Positions 21,821 to 30,405 of a stretch of 30,765 nucleotides of DNA are shown piece after piece. The stretch is from Clostridia bacterium. Lineage in GTDB: Bacteria > Bacillota_A > Clostridia > Christensenellales > Aristaeellaceae. How positions within the stretch are numbered: position 1 is the stretch's first letter; each line of letters opens with the position of its first letter. The stretch is taken from the NCBI GenBank assembly GCA_017397695.1, contig JAFQIF010000044.1:1-30765 (forward strand), given 5' to 3'. The position numbers and the translations under genes were made by a program. The notes beneath the pieces are model-generated. The model was given only the letters and a program-made list of their open reading frames with translations. It was not told where the DNA came from and did no database searches.

Positions 21821-22777
21821 TCAGATGGCCTTCGCGTCTTCGGCGGTCTCCATCTCCTCGGGCTTCAGGGCGTCCGCATCCTTGCCCGTGGCCGCCTCCC
21901 AGGCCGCCTCCAGGCTTTCCAGCGTCGCTGCATCCGCCACACCGCTGGCGTTCAGGTCGTGCTCCTCCTGGAAGCGGGCCACGGCGGTGGTCGTCAGCTT
22001 GCCGAACTGGCCGGTGCGGATCGCGCCATTGTAGTAACCCAGATCACGCAGCATCTCCTGCAGGGTGATGACCTCCTCGCAGGGCTCCATATCCTGATAG
22101 AGCGTGCCGTCGTGATAGAAATACTCTTCCACAGCATGGCTGCACAGGGTACATACACTCTCGCGGATGCCCTTGCGCTTGCCCTCCGGCTCGCGGGTCA
22201 CGTTCCATTCGCTGTACACATGATCCAGGCGGCCGATCTTCGTGCTCTGCGTCTTGCCGCAGCGTGCGCAGGTCTCCTCGCCCGCGCCCTGGTTCTTGCA
22301 GGTCGGCGCCTTCACAACGCGCTCCTCGCCCCATTCATGGCCGAGCTTCGGCAGGGTTTCTGTCTTTTTGCGGCCGCAGCCGGCGCAGGTGTATTCGCCC
22401 TTGCCCGCCTTCACGCAGGTCGGCTCCTGCACAACGGTCATCTCGCCGTATGCGTGGGGCAGCTTGTCGATGGTATAGCGCACAAGATTGCCGCACACCT
22501 GGCAGATCGCCTCCTGCTTGCCGGTCTCGGTACAGGTGGGTTCCTTGGTCACGGTCATCTCGCCGGGCGTGTGCGGCAGCTTGGCGGTATGGCGCTGCTC
22601 CCAGTGATCGCACTTGGAGCAATACTTGAACTGATGGCCCTGACGGGTGCAGGTCGCCGTGGTTTTGGTCTTCCACGGGCCATAGCGGTGGTCCTCTTCC
22701 TTCTCGCAGGCGGCAAACGCCGTAGACGCCAGCAGCACGCACAGCAGCAGGCAGATCAGGCCAATTCTCTTTTTCAT
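21821..22777 (-). CDS. Secreted protein with five CxxC repeats and a peptidoglycan-binding domain
   Basis: A 318-residue exported protein. The start at 22777 follows AAGGAG; MKKRIGLICLLLCVLLASTAFAA is a signal peptide, with cysteine immediately after. Residues about 32-220 hold tandem units with a period of exactly 39 residues for three complete copies, pattern PTC-x4-G-x4-C-x2-CG-x7-LPH-x-YGE-x-V. Each has a C-x2-C knuckle plus an extra cysteine; the first and last units are degenerate. Residues about 242-295 match PG_binding_1: ITLQEMLRDLGYYNGAIRTGQFG...TTAVARFQEEHDL. The tail is acidic. The repeats look like zinc ribbons common in gut-bacterial surface proteins; metal binding is inferred. 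Attachment to peptidoglycan through the C-terminal domain is likely. Divergent from the FGGY kinase. Confidence 0.82.
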   Translation of the reverse strand: MKKRIGLICLLLCVLLASTAFAACEKEEDHRYGPWKTKTTATCTRQGHQFKYCSKCDHWEQRHTAKLPHTPGEMTVTKEPTCTETGKQEAICQVCGNLVRYTIDKLPHAYGEMTVVQEPTCVKAGKGEYTCAGCGRKKTETLPKLGHEWGEERVVKAPTCKNQGAGEETCARCGKTQSTKIGRLDHVYSEWNVTREPEGKRKGIRESVCTLCSHAVEEYFYHDGTLYQDMEPCEEVITLQEMLRDLGYYNGAIRTGQFGKLTTTAVARFQEEHDLNASGVADAATLESLEAAWEAATGKDADALKPEEMETAEDAKAI

Positions 22778-22894
22778 GACAGGTTCTCCTTCCAAAAGCG
22801 GCGGGCTTTTCTTACAAAATCCGCCGCATACGCGGTGATTCTCTCCTTGAGCGCATTTATTGTAGCATAACAGCGCAGCTTTCTCAACCTTCGC

Positions 22895-22933
22895 GACGTT
22901 TTTTGTCCATCTTCCTGTCAGACGTTTTTTGTC
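22895..22933. promoter_or_regulatory. Tandem 13-base repeat, operator-like, before the FGGY kinase
   Basis: GACGTTTTTTGTC occurs at 22895-22907 and again, identical, at 22921-22933 (26-base period). Each copy has GAC...GTC inverted ends. The second copy abuts TATAAT (22935-22940), the likely -10 of the kinase gene, which lacks a good -35. This looks like a regulator-binding array. Confidence 0.5.
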
Positions 22934-22968
22934 GTATAATAAGAACATCGATTGTACAGGAGGAACCT

Positions 22969-24303
22969 ATGAACGCTTCAAACCATGCAGACGCGCGCTT
23001 TCTGGGCGTGGATATCGGCACGACGACGCTGAGCTTCGCCGTCGTATCCAGCGCCGAGGCGCGCATTATCCATACGCTCACCATCCCCAACGACAGCGTC
23101 CTGCCCGACCCGGGCACGCAGAGCGCTGCGCGGGTCGCAGAACTCACGCTCGGCGCGGTTTCTTCGCTGCTGCATGCATATCCCGGCGTCCTGGCCATCG
23201 GCGTCACCGGCCAGATGCACGGCGTGGTCTGCCTGGATGCGTGCGGCGCGCCCGTATCGCCGCTGTATACCTGGCAATGCCCGCTTGCCGATGAAGCGCT
23301 CTGCGATGAAATCCGCCAGAAGACCGGCATGCGCGTCTATCCCGGCTACGGGCATGCGACGCTCTATGCGCTCGCCCGGCAGGGCGCGCTCGCGCCGCAG
23401 GCCGCACAGTACTGCACGATCATGGATTATATCGTCATGCGCCTGACGGGGCGCAGCACGCCGCTTGTACACGCCACCAACGCCGCCAGCCTCGGCCTGT
23501 ATGATCTGGCGCGCGGTGGATTCGATGCGTCCGCCCTGCACGCGCTGGGCCTGCCCCTTTCCGCACCCGAAACCACGACCGGCGAATGCATCTGCGGCCA
23601 TCATAACGGCATCCCCGTGTGCGCAGCCATCGGCGATAATCAAGCCAGTTTCTACGGCAGCGTGCGCGATGAGGCGCACAGCGTGCTGGTCAACTACGGC
23701 ACTGGCAGCCAGCTTTCGCTGATTACCAATTCGCCCATTGCGCCGCCCGGCTGCGAAATCCGCCCGTATCCCGGCGGCAGGTATCTGCTGTGCAAAAGCG
23801 CGCTGTGCGGCGGCAGGGCATACGCCATGCTCGAGCGCTTCTTTGCCGAATACATGCGTGCTGCCAGCTGCGAAGGATCATCCCAGTATGAGACGATGAA
23901 CCGCCTTGCGCTTGATGCCTATCGCGCGAAAACGCACATCCATGTCAGCACGACATTCTGCGGCACACGCGAGGATCCTTCGCTGCGCGGCAGCATGTCC
24001 CAGATCGGGGAGGAGAGCTTCACCCCGGGTGCAATGATTCTGGGCGTGCTGCAGGGCATGGTGGACGAGCTTGCCGCCGCGTTTGATCCCGCCGCGCATC
24101 CGCTCGTGCATACGCTGGTGGCCTCGGGCAACGCCGTGCAGAAAAACCCCGTGCTGCGCATGCTGCTGCGCGATACCTTTGCCCTGCCGCTGACCCTGCC
24201 CGCTCAGCGCGAGGAGGCCGCCTTCGGCGCTGCGCTGTGCGCGGCGGCAAGCGCGGGCGTCGTGCCGGTTTCCCGGGCCAAGTCTTGGATCGCCTGCGAA
24301 TGA
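22969..24303 (+). CDS. FGGY-family carbohydrate kinase, probable sedoheptulokinase
   Basis: A 444-residue sugar kinase of the FGGY family. It starts at 22969 after AGGAGG; the open frame upstream lacks a site. N-terminal phosphate loop: FLGVDIGTTTLSFAVV. Substrate segment: IGVTGQMHGVVCLD. Middle: TIMDYIVMRLTG, HATNAASLGLYDL and AIGDNQASFYGSV, where the aspartate is the catalytic base position, followed by VNYGTGSQLSL. C-terminal ATP region: VASGNAVQKNPVLRMLL and EEAAFGAALCAA. The GDNQASF plus GTGSQ combination resembles sedoheptulokinases more than xylulokinases or glycerol kinases; these phosphorylate sedoheptulose to sedoheptulose-7-phosphate for the pentose phosphate pathway. It is transcribed alone, and no sugar transporter is adjacent. 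Confidence 0.85.
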   Translation: MNASNHADARFLGVDIGTTTLSFAVVSSAEARIIHTLTIPNDSVLPDPGTQSAARVAELTLGAVSSLLHAYPGVLAIGVTGQMHGVVCLDACGAPVSPLYTWQCPLADEALCDEIRQKTGMRVYPGYGHATLYALARQGALAPQAAQYCTIMDYIVMRLTGRSTPLVHATNAASLGLYDLARGGFDASALHALGLPLSAPETTTGECICGHHNGIPVCAAIGDNQASFYGSVRDEAHSVLVNYGTGSQLSLITNSPIAPPGCEIRPYPGGRYLLCKSALCGGRAYAMLERFFAEYMRAASCEGSSQYETMNRLALDAYRAKTHIHVSTTFCGTREDPSLRGSMSQIGEESFTPGAMILGVLQGMVDELAAAFDPAAHPLVHTLVASGNAVQKNPVLRMLLRDTFALPLTLPAQREEAAFGAALCAAASAGVVPVSRAKSWIACE

Positions 24304-24321
24304 CGCATTCCTGTGCAACAG

Positions 24322-24353
24322 AAAAAGGAGAACGGTTTCCCGTTCTCCTTTTT
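24322..24353. terminator. Bidirectional terminator between kinase and LPXTG esterase genes
   Basis: A perfect 14-base stem (24322-24335 with 24340-24353) around a TTTC loop, starting AAAAA and ending TTTTT. Confidence 0.92.
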
Positions 24354-24375
24354 GATTGACTTATGTTTCCTGTGA

Positions 24376-27318
24376 TCAGGCGCGGCTCTTCTTTTTGAGC
24401 ACCACCATCATGCTGACAGCAGCAGCCAGAACCAGCGCGAGCAGCACGATGTTGCTGTTATCGCCGGTATTCGGCAGCGCAACGGCCAGCAGATCATGCG
24501 GAACCTTCTTCAGCTCCACCCAATCGTTATCGAAGATCGCACCTTCGATCTTGACGGAGTAGGACTTGTTCAGATCCAGCGCAGTAGCATTGCGGCTGTT
24601 GCCCAGCGGAGCAAAATCCTCAGCGGTCAGCGCGTCGAGCACAACCACGTTCACGCCCTGCTCGATGCTGTTGTCGCGCAGCAGCGCGCGATAGCTCTTG
24701 CCATTCTGGGTCAGGGTAATGCGCAGCGGGATATTCAGCGCCGGGGTTCCGTTCTTGGTGTAGGAAGAAGCCGGGATGCTGTTGTAGTACTTGGTGATGC
24801 CTTCGTTCACAGCGAACACCGGAATCACAGTGCCGTTGTTCTGCTCCAGGCTCGCATAAGCCATGCTGCGCAGGTTCGGCTTCACATTCTCCTTGCTCTT
24901 GTCGCCGCCTTCCAGCACGGCGTCGTCATACATCTCGCTCCAGACGTACTCAAAGGCCTCGTTGAAGTGCGGGAGGTAGAACTCGCTGTTATGCTCACCA
25001 TTATCGATGAAGAAGTAGTGATCCACGCCCATCGCTTCGAGCGCCTGGTTCAGCTCGATGGCCGGCTGGCCGAAGCTGTACACGTCCTGGTTGCCGCAGC
25101 AGAAGTACATCGCGAAGTTGTCCATGTACTCAGCGGACTCGTTTTTCACAACGGTCAGCGGGCTGGTATTGCCGCCCATGCTGAAGGCGCCAAAGAAGGA
25201 GATCGCACCGGAGAAGGTATCCGGGTTGCACAGAGCCATGCCGAACGCGCCCTGGCCGCCCATGGAGCAGCCGGCGGTGAGGCGATAGCGCGCATCCTTG
25301 ATGGTACGGTAGTTCGCGTCGATGTGCGGAACGAGCTCTTCGGTGACCATCTTCTGCCAGTCGCCGCGCCACCAGCTGCTCTCCTGAGAATTCGGGATGA
25401 CGACGATGAATTCGTCGAACAGGCCTTCCTTCACACCCGCATCGAACAGATCATTGACAGAGTCCGTCTTGTAGGAGGTGTGGGTGGAGTTGTACTGGTG
25501 CATCAGGTAGACGGTCGGATAGTAGCGATCGGTCTCGTAGTAGTCTTCCGGCAGGTAGATGAGGTACGGGTTGTCGTACGGGCTCGGCTTGCCCAGCAGG
25601 CTGGCCGCATACTTGGACTCGAAGGTTTCCTCATAGAAGTACGGATCGTAGGCATCCGGGTTCACAGCGTCAAACGCCGCGCCGGCATACAGGCCCACCG
25701 GACCCTGATACCAGCCGCCGCCGCCCATGCCGTCATTGATATTACGGAGGACAACAATGTTCTCGCCGCCGTAATTCAGGATGCTGGAATCGACCGGGAA
25801 CGCGCTGTAGGCTTCCCAAGCGGACTCGCCGGAGGAAAGGCCCGCCTCGGTGATGCCGGTGCCGCCGATGCGGACGCCGTTGATGTACACTTCGCAGCGG
25901 TCGTCAACACGGCCGGCGGAGAACATGATATCGCTGGTAGCGAAGTTCGCCGGGACAGTGAAGGTTCTGGCATAGTACGCATTGCCGATAATAAAGTACT
26001 CCAGCCAAGACGCCGGATAGCCAACGGTGCTCGGATTGATGTTACCAAAGCCATTCTTCCACCAGTCAAGCGCCGGCTGAACAACGGACCAGTTTTCGAA
26101 GGTGGCCTTGCCGGACGGCACGCTCAGAGCGGACATGCTGTACGGCGGGTTGGAACCATTCGGATTGCCCTTCGCATACTCGAAGTGCCAGTCGCCCATC
26201 AGGTCGATGGCGGTGCTCGTCGCAGACTTACCGCGGATCAGCGTCGCTTCCGCCAGCTCAATCTCGGTGTCCAGCACCTTGACAGACAGAACAATATTGG
26301 AAGAATCGCCATTGACCTTGTTGGCAACGGAGGCAGAGCCCGTAAAGGTGGCGGCGCCGGAGACCTTCTCCGTCTGCACAACCTTCGTGGCCAGCTTGTC
26401 GCCAGTCTCCGGATCAACGACGGAAACGACGATCTTCATTTCCACATCGCCGTTGACAAAGCTGCTCAGCGCATCGGTCAGCTTGACGGTGTAATTCACC
26501 TTGGCATTGCCCTCGCTGGCCAGCAGAACCGTCTTCTCCAGAGAGATGCTGCCAGTAGCAGCGCCGGAGGAGAACACCCAGTTGGTGATGCGGTCGGCAA
26601 TACGATTGGCGGACTCGACCATGAAGTCATCCATGTCCTCGTTGTCGCCATCCTTCAGATTGCGGATGGTCGCCTCAACCACATCGCCGCCCAGAGAGTT
26701 GCCGTCAATCCAGTGCGCCATATCCGCGGTGGAGCCTTCCTGATTGGTCCACACGCCGCCCACCGGAGCGTCCAAGTAGCTGAAGCGGTTTTTGAAGGCA
26801 GCAGTGCCGGCAGCGGTCATCTTCTTATAGAGGTCGCCATAGACAGAATACCAGCCATTATTGAGCATATTGCCGTTCACGCTGGCAAAGAAGCTGAAAT
26901 TGCCGTTCGCCGGGACCTTGCCGTCCTTGTCGAACATGCCCAGCGCATAGGCCAGATAGCCGCCATCCTTCGTGCCGATAATGGCGCGCTGCGCGCTGCT
27001 CTTGGTGGTGGAATACTTCTCATCGATCTCAGCGATCATCGCATCCACTTCGGCGTGCAGGTCTTCGCCCTTCTCAAAGCTCGGCAGGACGATCAGCATA
27101 TCCATGCCCTTGCCCGCCTTGATCGCGCTCTGAAGCAGCTTGGCAAGCGTGTTGTCCTTGCTGTTCGTGTAGCCGTCTTCCGGCATCACGAAGACAACCG
27201 GATACTTGGTGCCGGAGCCCGCCGGCTCGATGACCTGATAGCTGGCGGCGCTGGCCGTAACGACAGTCGCCACGAGCAGCATCAGCAGAACCAGAGCCAA
27301 GATAAGCTTGTTCTTCAT
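24376..27318 (-). CDS. LPXTG-anchored multidomain esterase with an inactive esterase-like domain
   Basis: A 980-residue surface protein. AGGAGA precedes the ATG. Domains: signal peptide (1-25); esterase-like alpha/beta-hydrolase domain (about 26-245), where the nucleophile elbow reads GTKDGG (115-120) so lysine replaces the serine; a beta-rich linker (about 250-370); a jelly-roll, galactose-binding-like module (about 375-565: YYARTFTVP, EVYINGVRIGG); an active esterase-D/feruloyl-esterase-like domain (about 580-800) with YLMHQY, GCSMGG (nucleophile S685), D745 and H776 in GEHNSEF; a C-terminal domain; then the sortase signal LPNTG (948-952), a hydrophobic stretch and KKKSRA. It probably removes acyl or feruloyl groups from plant polysaccharide or host glycan at the cell wall. 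Its own promoter lies at 27372-27400. A housekeeping sortase elsewhere is required. Confidence 0.9.
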   Translation of the reverse strand: MKNKLILALVLLMLLVATVVTASAASYQVIEPAGSGTKYPVVFVMPEDGYTNSKDNTLAKLLQSAIKAGKGMDMLIVLPSFEKGEDLHAEVDAMIAEIDEKYSTTKSSAQRAIIGTKDGGYLAYALGMFDKDGKVPANGNFSFFASVNGNMLNNGWYSVYGDLYKKMTAAGTAAFKNRFSYLDAPVGGVWTNQEGSTADMAHWIDGNSLGGDVVEATIRNLKDGDNEDMDDFMVESANRIADRITNWVFSSGAATGSISLEKTVLLASEGNAKVNYTVKLTDALSSFVNGDVEMKIVVSVVDPETGDKLATKVVQTEKVSGAATFTGSASVANKVNGDSSNIVLSVKVLDTEIELAEATLIRGKSATSTAIDLMGDWHFEYAKGNPNGSNPPYSMSALSVPSGKATFENWSVVQPALDWWKNGFGNINPSTVGYPASWLEYFIIGNAYYARTFTVPANFATSDIMFSAGRVDDRCEVYINGVRIGGTGITEAGLSSGESAWEAYSAFPVDSSILNYGGENIVVLRNINDGMGGGGWYQGPVGLYAGAAFDAVNPDAYDPYFYEETFESKYAASLLGKPSPYDNPYLIYLPEDYYETDRYYPTVYLMHQYNSTHTSYKTDSVNDLFDAGVKEGLFDEFIVVIPNSQESSWWRGDWQKMVTEELVPHIDANYRTIKDARYRLTAGCSMGGQGAFGMALCNPDTFSGAISFFGAFSMGGNTSPLTVVKNESAEYMDNFAMYFCCGNQDVYSFGQPAIELNQALEAMGVDHYFFIDNGEHNSEFYLPHFNEAFEYVWSEMYDDAVLEGGDKSKENVKPNLRSMAYASLEQNNGTVIPVFAVNEGITKYYNSIPASSYTKNGTPALNIPLRITLTQNGKSYRALLRDNSIEQGVNVVVLDALTAEDFAPLGNSRNATALDLNKSYSVKIEGAIFDNDWVELKKVPHDLLAVALPNTGDNSNIVLLALVLAAAVSMMVVLKKKSRA

Positions 27319-27371
27319 GTGTGTCTCTCCTAATCGTTATTTGGGGAAAAGTGCAAATTTCATCATTCCAT

Positions 27372-27400
27372 ATTTTAACATAGCAACCGCTCGATTTCAA
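27372..27400 (-). promoter_or_regulatory. Sigma-A promoter of the LPXTG esterase gene
   Basis: Minus strand: TTGAAA (27400-27395), 17 bases, TAAAAT (27377-27372). Leader of about 47 bases. The stretch 27401-27525 shows nothing else. Confidence 0.75.
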
Positions 27401-27525
27401 ATACTTTCAGCATTTTTTACATTAAATTGTTGTAATATTTCGTTTGCAATACCCTTTCACATCGTTTTGTGACACATGTTTTACACAAAAAACCGTTTTC
27501 TCCCATGCCATTGCTGCGGGGCAAC

Positions 27526-27554
27526 AAAAAGCGCGCCGCATATCTGCAGCGCGC
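27526..27554 (-). terminator. Intrinsic terminator of the DUF6056 gene
   Basis: Minus strand: GCGCGCTGCA (27554-27545) pairs with TGCGGCGCGC (27540-27531), followed by TTTTTG. Confidence 0.88.
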
Positions 27555-27561
27555 ATGCTGA

Positions 27562-29202
27562 TTATTGGATGTTTTCCGCAGTCTCCTGCGGCGCTTCGTC
27601 CGGTTCGGACATGTCCTGCGCGCTGTCGGCGGCGTTCGGGTCGATCACCCGGACCGCCTTCACGCCAAAGTACTGCGCCATGGCCTCGTTGGTCCACATG
27701 GTTTCATCCGTGTAGGCGGTGGATTTTCCAGTCATGGTCTGCACCGTCCACGCGGGCAGCTCCACGGTATCCTCCGCGCCAGCAGCCTCGCACAGCGCGT
27801 ATTCGTTTTTCACCTGAGCGATGTAGGCGTCCTGCGTGCCGTCGTGCTGATCGCGCACCAGCTTGGCATAGTTGCCGCCCTGGCCCAGCGCCAGGCAGAC
27901 GATCAGCGCAGCGATGCTCAGCACGGCACAGGTCTTCGTCGTCATCGCGTCGGAAAGCTCTGCGCGCGTGCGCGGTTTCAGCCGCAGCAGAATCAGGATA
28001 TACGCCGCCGGCACGGCAAGCAGCACGTAGAGATGATACATATTCACCACACGGCCGCTTCCGGCGTAGCCGGAGGAATACATGTGCGGAATGATCATCG
28101 CGCAGAGCGTAAGATACGCCGAAAGCACGGTGATCGCAATCGGCGGCGTGCGCCAGGCGCGCTCCTCCATGCCATCCAGCGCACGGGCAAGCGACGGCGT
28201 CATCGCGATGAGCAGCGCAAGCAGCGGCGTTCTGATCACAAAGCGGACAAAATAGCCCAGCGCGTCGCGCATCGTCCAGAGGATGGAGGCGATCAGATAT
28301 TCTGTACCTGCCTGGTGCGCGCCGTCCGTTTCCATGCGCACATGGTTGCCCGGCGCGAGCACGGAAATGAGCAGGCCCACACCGATGGGCGCAAGCAGCA
28401 GGAATGTGCGCAGCGCAGCGCGGCGCTGGCGCGCTTTCTCCCGCAGGCCGCCGAATTCGCGCGTTTCCTCCGCCATCACGCCCGCGGGGCTGTATACGAT
28501 CCGGCCGATCATGCCCGCCGCCGGGGTCTTCATCGCTGCCCACAGGCGCTGCATTGTCATCATAAACAGCGCAGCCACCGTCATCATCGCGGTGATGTAA
28601 TTATCCATACCAAGCAGCGCCAGCAGCGCGCAGCACAGCACGCCCAGCGCAATCTGCCGCTTTTTTCCCGTCGTGCTGACGCTGAAGCGGTCGCAGAGCA
28701 CCAATGTAATCAGCGCAACCGCCTGTGCGCCGGTATAGAACCACGCGCCGTTGAACCAGTAAATGCCCTCCACAATATCCGGCAGGAACATAAGGCTGAT
28801 CGCCGAGAGCAGCAGATACAGCTTGAGCCACAGCCCGCTCGCAAGCCCGAGCCGCCTGCCCAGCACATGCGCGCACAGCACAAACCAGCTGACCAGGTGC
28901 AACGCCAGCAGCACAGGCGCATGCACCCAGTAGTGCTCCAGCGAGAACACCGCCGGGTTGAGCGCCATGATGAGCACGCCCGTAACCGTGCCCTGCCAGT
29001 CGCGCCAGGTGCGCAGCGTATAGCTCAGCGCATCCTTGAGGACATGCAGAATGCTGCCGGTTTCCTCCCAGGTCGGATGGGTGTATACGGCGAATGTGAA
29101 ATCATCCGTTGCGGGATGCGCGCCCGGCGCGCCCAGGAAAAAGGGCGCAAGCAGCGCAGCCCAGAGCATGGCAAACAGAATCCATTTGACTTTCTTCATC
29201 AT
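27562..29202 (-). CDS. DUF6056-type polytopic membrane protein (GT-C-like)
   Basis: A 546-residue protein with about eleven membrane helices. The start at 29202 has GGGAG eight bases upstream; the ATG at 29208 is too close to it. Near the N-terminus, HPATDDFTFAVY carries the D-D pair after helix 1 that marks DUF6056 and related GT-C glycosyltransferase-like proteins. Also visible are VEGIYWFNGAWFYTGAQ and SVLAPGNHVRM, which recur in that family. The C-terminus (about 465-546) is a soluble extension ending acidic (DEAPQETAENIQ). Family function is unproven; a role in exported glycan or glycolipid modification is inferred from the fold. It lies 18 bases after the aldo/keto reductase gene and is probably cotranscribed, with no obvious metabolic link. 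Confidence 0.75.
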   Translation of the reverse strand: MMKKVKWILFAMLWAALLAPFFLGAPGAHPATDDFTFAVYTHPTWEETGSILHVLKDALSYTLRTWRDWQGTVTGVLIMALNPAVFSLEHYWVHAPVLLALHLVSWFVLCAHVLGRRLGLASGLWLKLYLLLSAISLMFLPDIVEGIYWFNGAWFYTGAQAVALITLVLCDRFSVSTTGKKRQIALGVLCCALLALLGMDNYITAMMTVAALFMMTMQRLWAAMKTPAAGMIGRIVYSPAGVMAEETREFGGLREKARQRRAALRTFLLLAPIGVGLLISVLAPGNHVRMETDGAHQAGTEYLIASILWTMRDALGYFVRFVIRTPLLALLIAMTPSLARALDGMEERAWRTPPIAITVLSAYLTLCAMIIPHMYSSGYAGSGRVVNMYHLYVLLAVPAAYILILLRLKPRTRAELSDAMTTKTCAVLSIAALIVCLALGQGGNYAKLVRDQHDGTQDAYIAQVKNEYALCEAAGAEDTVELPAWTVQTMTGKSTAYTDETMWTNEAMAQYFGVKAVRVIDPNAADSAQDMSEPDEAPQETAENIQ

Positions 29203-29220
29203 GACCATTGCTCCCGGGCG

Positions 29221-30228
29221 TTACGCACCGAATTCTTCCTTGCAGCGCGCAAGCATATCGCGGATCGGCAGCTGATACGGGCAGCGGCTTTCGCACACGC
29301 CGCAGCCGATGCAGTCTCCTGCCTTCTTGCCCATGGCCGCATAGCGCGTCTTCGCCCAGTCGCCCAGGCCATAGCGCTTGAGATAGCCTTCCAGCACGAA
29401 GATGCCGCTGATGCCGATGCCCGCGCTGCACGGCTGGCAGTAATTGCAGCGGCGGCAGAACTGGGTGCCCAGTTCCTTGCGGATCACGTCGATTTTCGCA
29501 AGCTCTTCCTCGCTCAGCGGCGAAGCATCCATCGCGGCGGCAAGGTTCTGTTCCAATTCGTCCACGCTGTACATGCCCGGGATCACGACGGAGACGTCCG
29601 GATTCTGCGCGATAAAGCGCATCGCAAGCGTCGCATCCTCCAGCGCGCCGCCGGCCAGCGGCTTCATGACGATGAAACCGACATTCTGCTCGGTACACCT
29701 GCGCATGAGCGCTTCGCCCTGTGTCTCCACGATATTGTACGGGAACATCACGGTTTCCACCCAGTCCATGGAGAGCGCGCGCTCAAACACGGTCGCCATG
29801 TGTGCCGTCACGCCGATATGACCGATCTTGCCCGCAGCCTTAGCCTCCATCAGCGCTTCCAGCGCGCCGCCGGGCGCGGTCACGGCATCCAGGTCGGTGA
29901 GGGTCGGATTGTGAATCTGATAGAGCTCGATATGATTGGTACGAAGGTTTTTCAGGCTCGTTTCGATATCCTTTTCCATCGCTTCCTTCGTGCGCGCCAT
30001 AGACTTGGTCGCCAGCACGAACCTGTCGCGCAGGCCTTCGAGCGCCTCGCCGATATACTGTTCGCTCACGGTATAGCCGCGCGCAGTATCGATATAGTTC
30101 ACGCCCTGATCGGCCATCGCCTGCATCAGGGTGCGCACAGCCTGCACGTCCACCTTCTGAATCGGGATACCGCCAAAGCCCATGCGGGAAATCTTCAGAC
30201 CGGTTTTGCCCAGCGTCGTATATTCCAT
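29221..30228 (-). CDS. Aldo/keto reductase with C-terminal 4Fe-4S ferredoxin domain
   Basis: A 335-residue cytoplasmic oxidoreductase. The start at 30228 follows AAAGGAG by eight bases; an upstream TTG is less likely. The TIM-barrel reductase domain (1-255) keeps the tetrad: D47 in NYIDTARGYTVSEQYIGEAL, Y52, K75 in VLATKS and H106 in LYQIHNP. NAD(P)-binding elements include IPGMYSVDELEQN. The C-terminal part carries cysteine motifs FCRRCNYCQPC (about 257-267) and CIGCGVCESRCPY (about 304-316), the ferredoxin-type cluster region seen in many anaerobe reductases. It likely exchanges electrons between ferredoxin-like carriers and a carbonyl substrate; the substrate is unknown. It is the first gene in a two-gene operon with the DUF6056 gene. 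Confidence 0.93.
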   Translation of the reverse strand: MEYTTLGKTGLKISRMGFGGIPIQKVDVQAVRTLMQAMADQGVNYIDTARGYTVSEQYIGEALEGLRDRFVLATKSMARTKEAMEKDIETSLKNLRTNHIELYQIHNPTLTDLDAVTAPGGALEALMEAKAAGKIGHIGVTAHMATVFERALSMDWVETVMFPYNIVETQGEALMRRCTEQNVGFIVMKPLAGGALEDATLAMRFIAQNPDVSVVIPGMYSVDELEQNLAAAMDASPLSEEELAKIDVIRKELGTQFCRRCNYCQPCSAGIGISGIFVLEGYLKRYGLGDWAKTRYAAMGKKAGDCIGCGVCESRCPYQLPIRDMLARCKEEFGA

Positions 30229-30277
30229 AAACAAATCTCCTTTGTTCCATCAAAAATGCAAATGAAGTGTCACGTTC

Positions 30278-30306
30278 ATTATATCCTCTATCGCTTTGCT
30301 TTGCAA
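30278..30306 (-). promoter_or_regulatory. Sigma-A promoter of the aldo/keto reductase operon
   Basis: Minus strand: TTGCAA (30306-30301), 17 bases, TATAAT (30283-30278). The -35 is self-complementary and is shared with the divergent promoter at 30301-30329. Confidence 0.7.
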
Positions 30307-30329
30307 TGCGGCTTGCCGAAAATTATATG
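30301..30329 (+). promoter_or_regulatory. Promoter of the DUF1540 gene, sharing its -35 with the divergent operon
   Basis: TTGCAA (30301-30306), 17 bases, TATATG (30324-30329). Leader of about 70 bases to the ATG at 30406. Confidence 0.5.
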
Positions 30330-30405
30330 GAAGCATAATCCGCGAGCAGGCGGGCACAATAGCATCGAGCGAATGCTCACAGAACATGACTTGGAGGGAA
30401 TTATC

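Noticed and set aside
22778..22948. An N-terminal extension of the CxxC-repeat protein of 57 codons
   Set aside because: It would place the signal peptide internally and lacks a ribosome site. AAGGAG before 22777 marks the start.
24496..27333. A 945-codon plus-strand open frame
   Set aside because: It is antisense to the LPXTG esterase, whose signal peptide, catalytic motifs and sortase signal prove the minus-strand reading.
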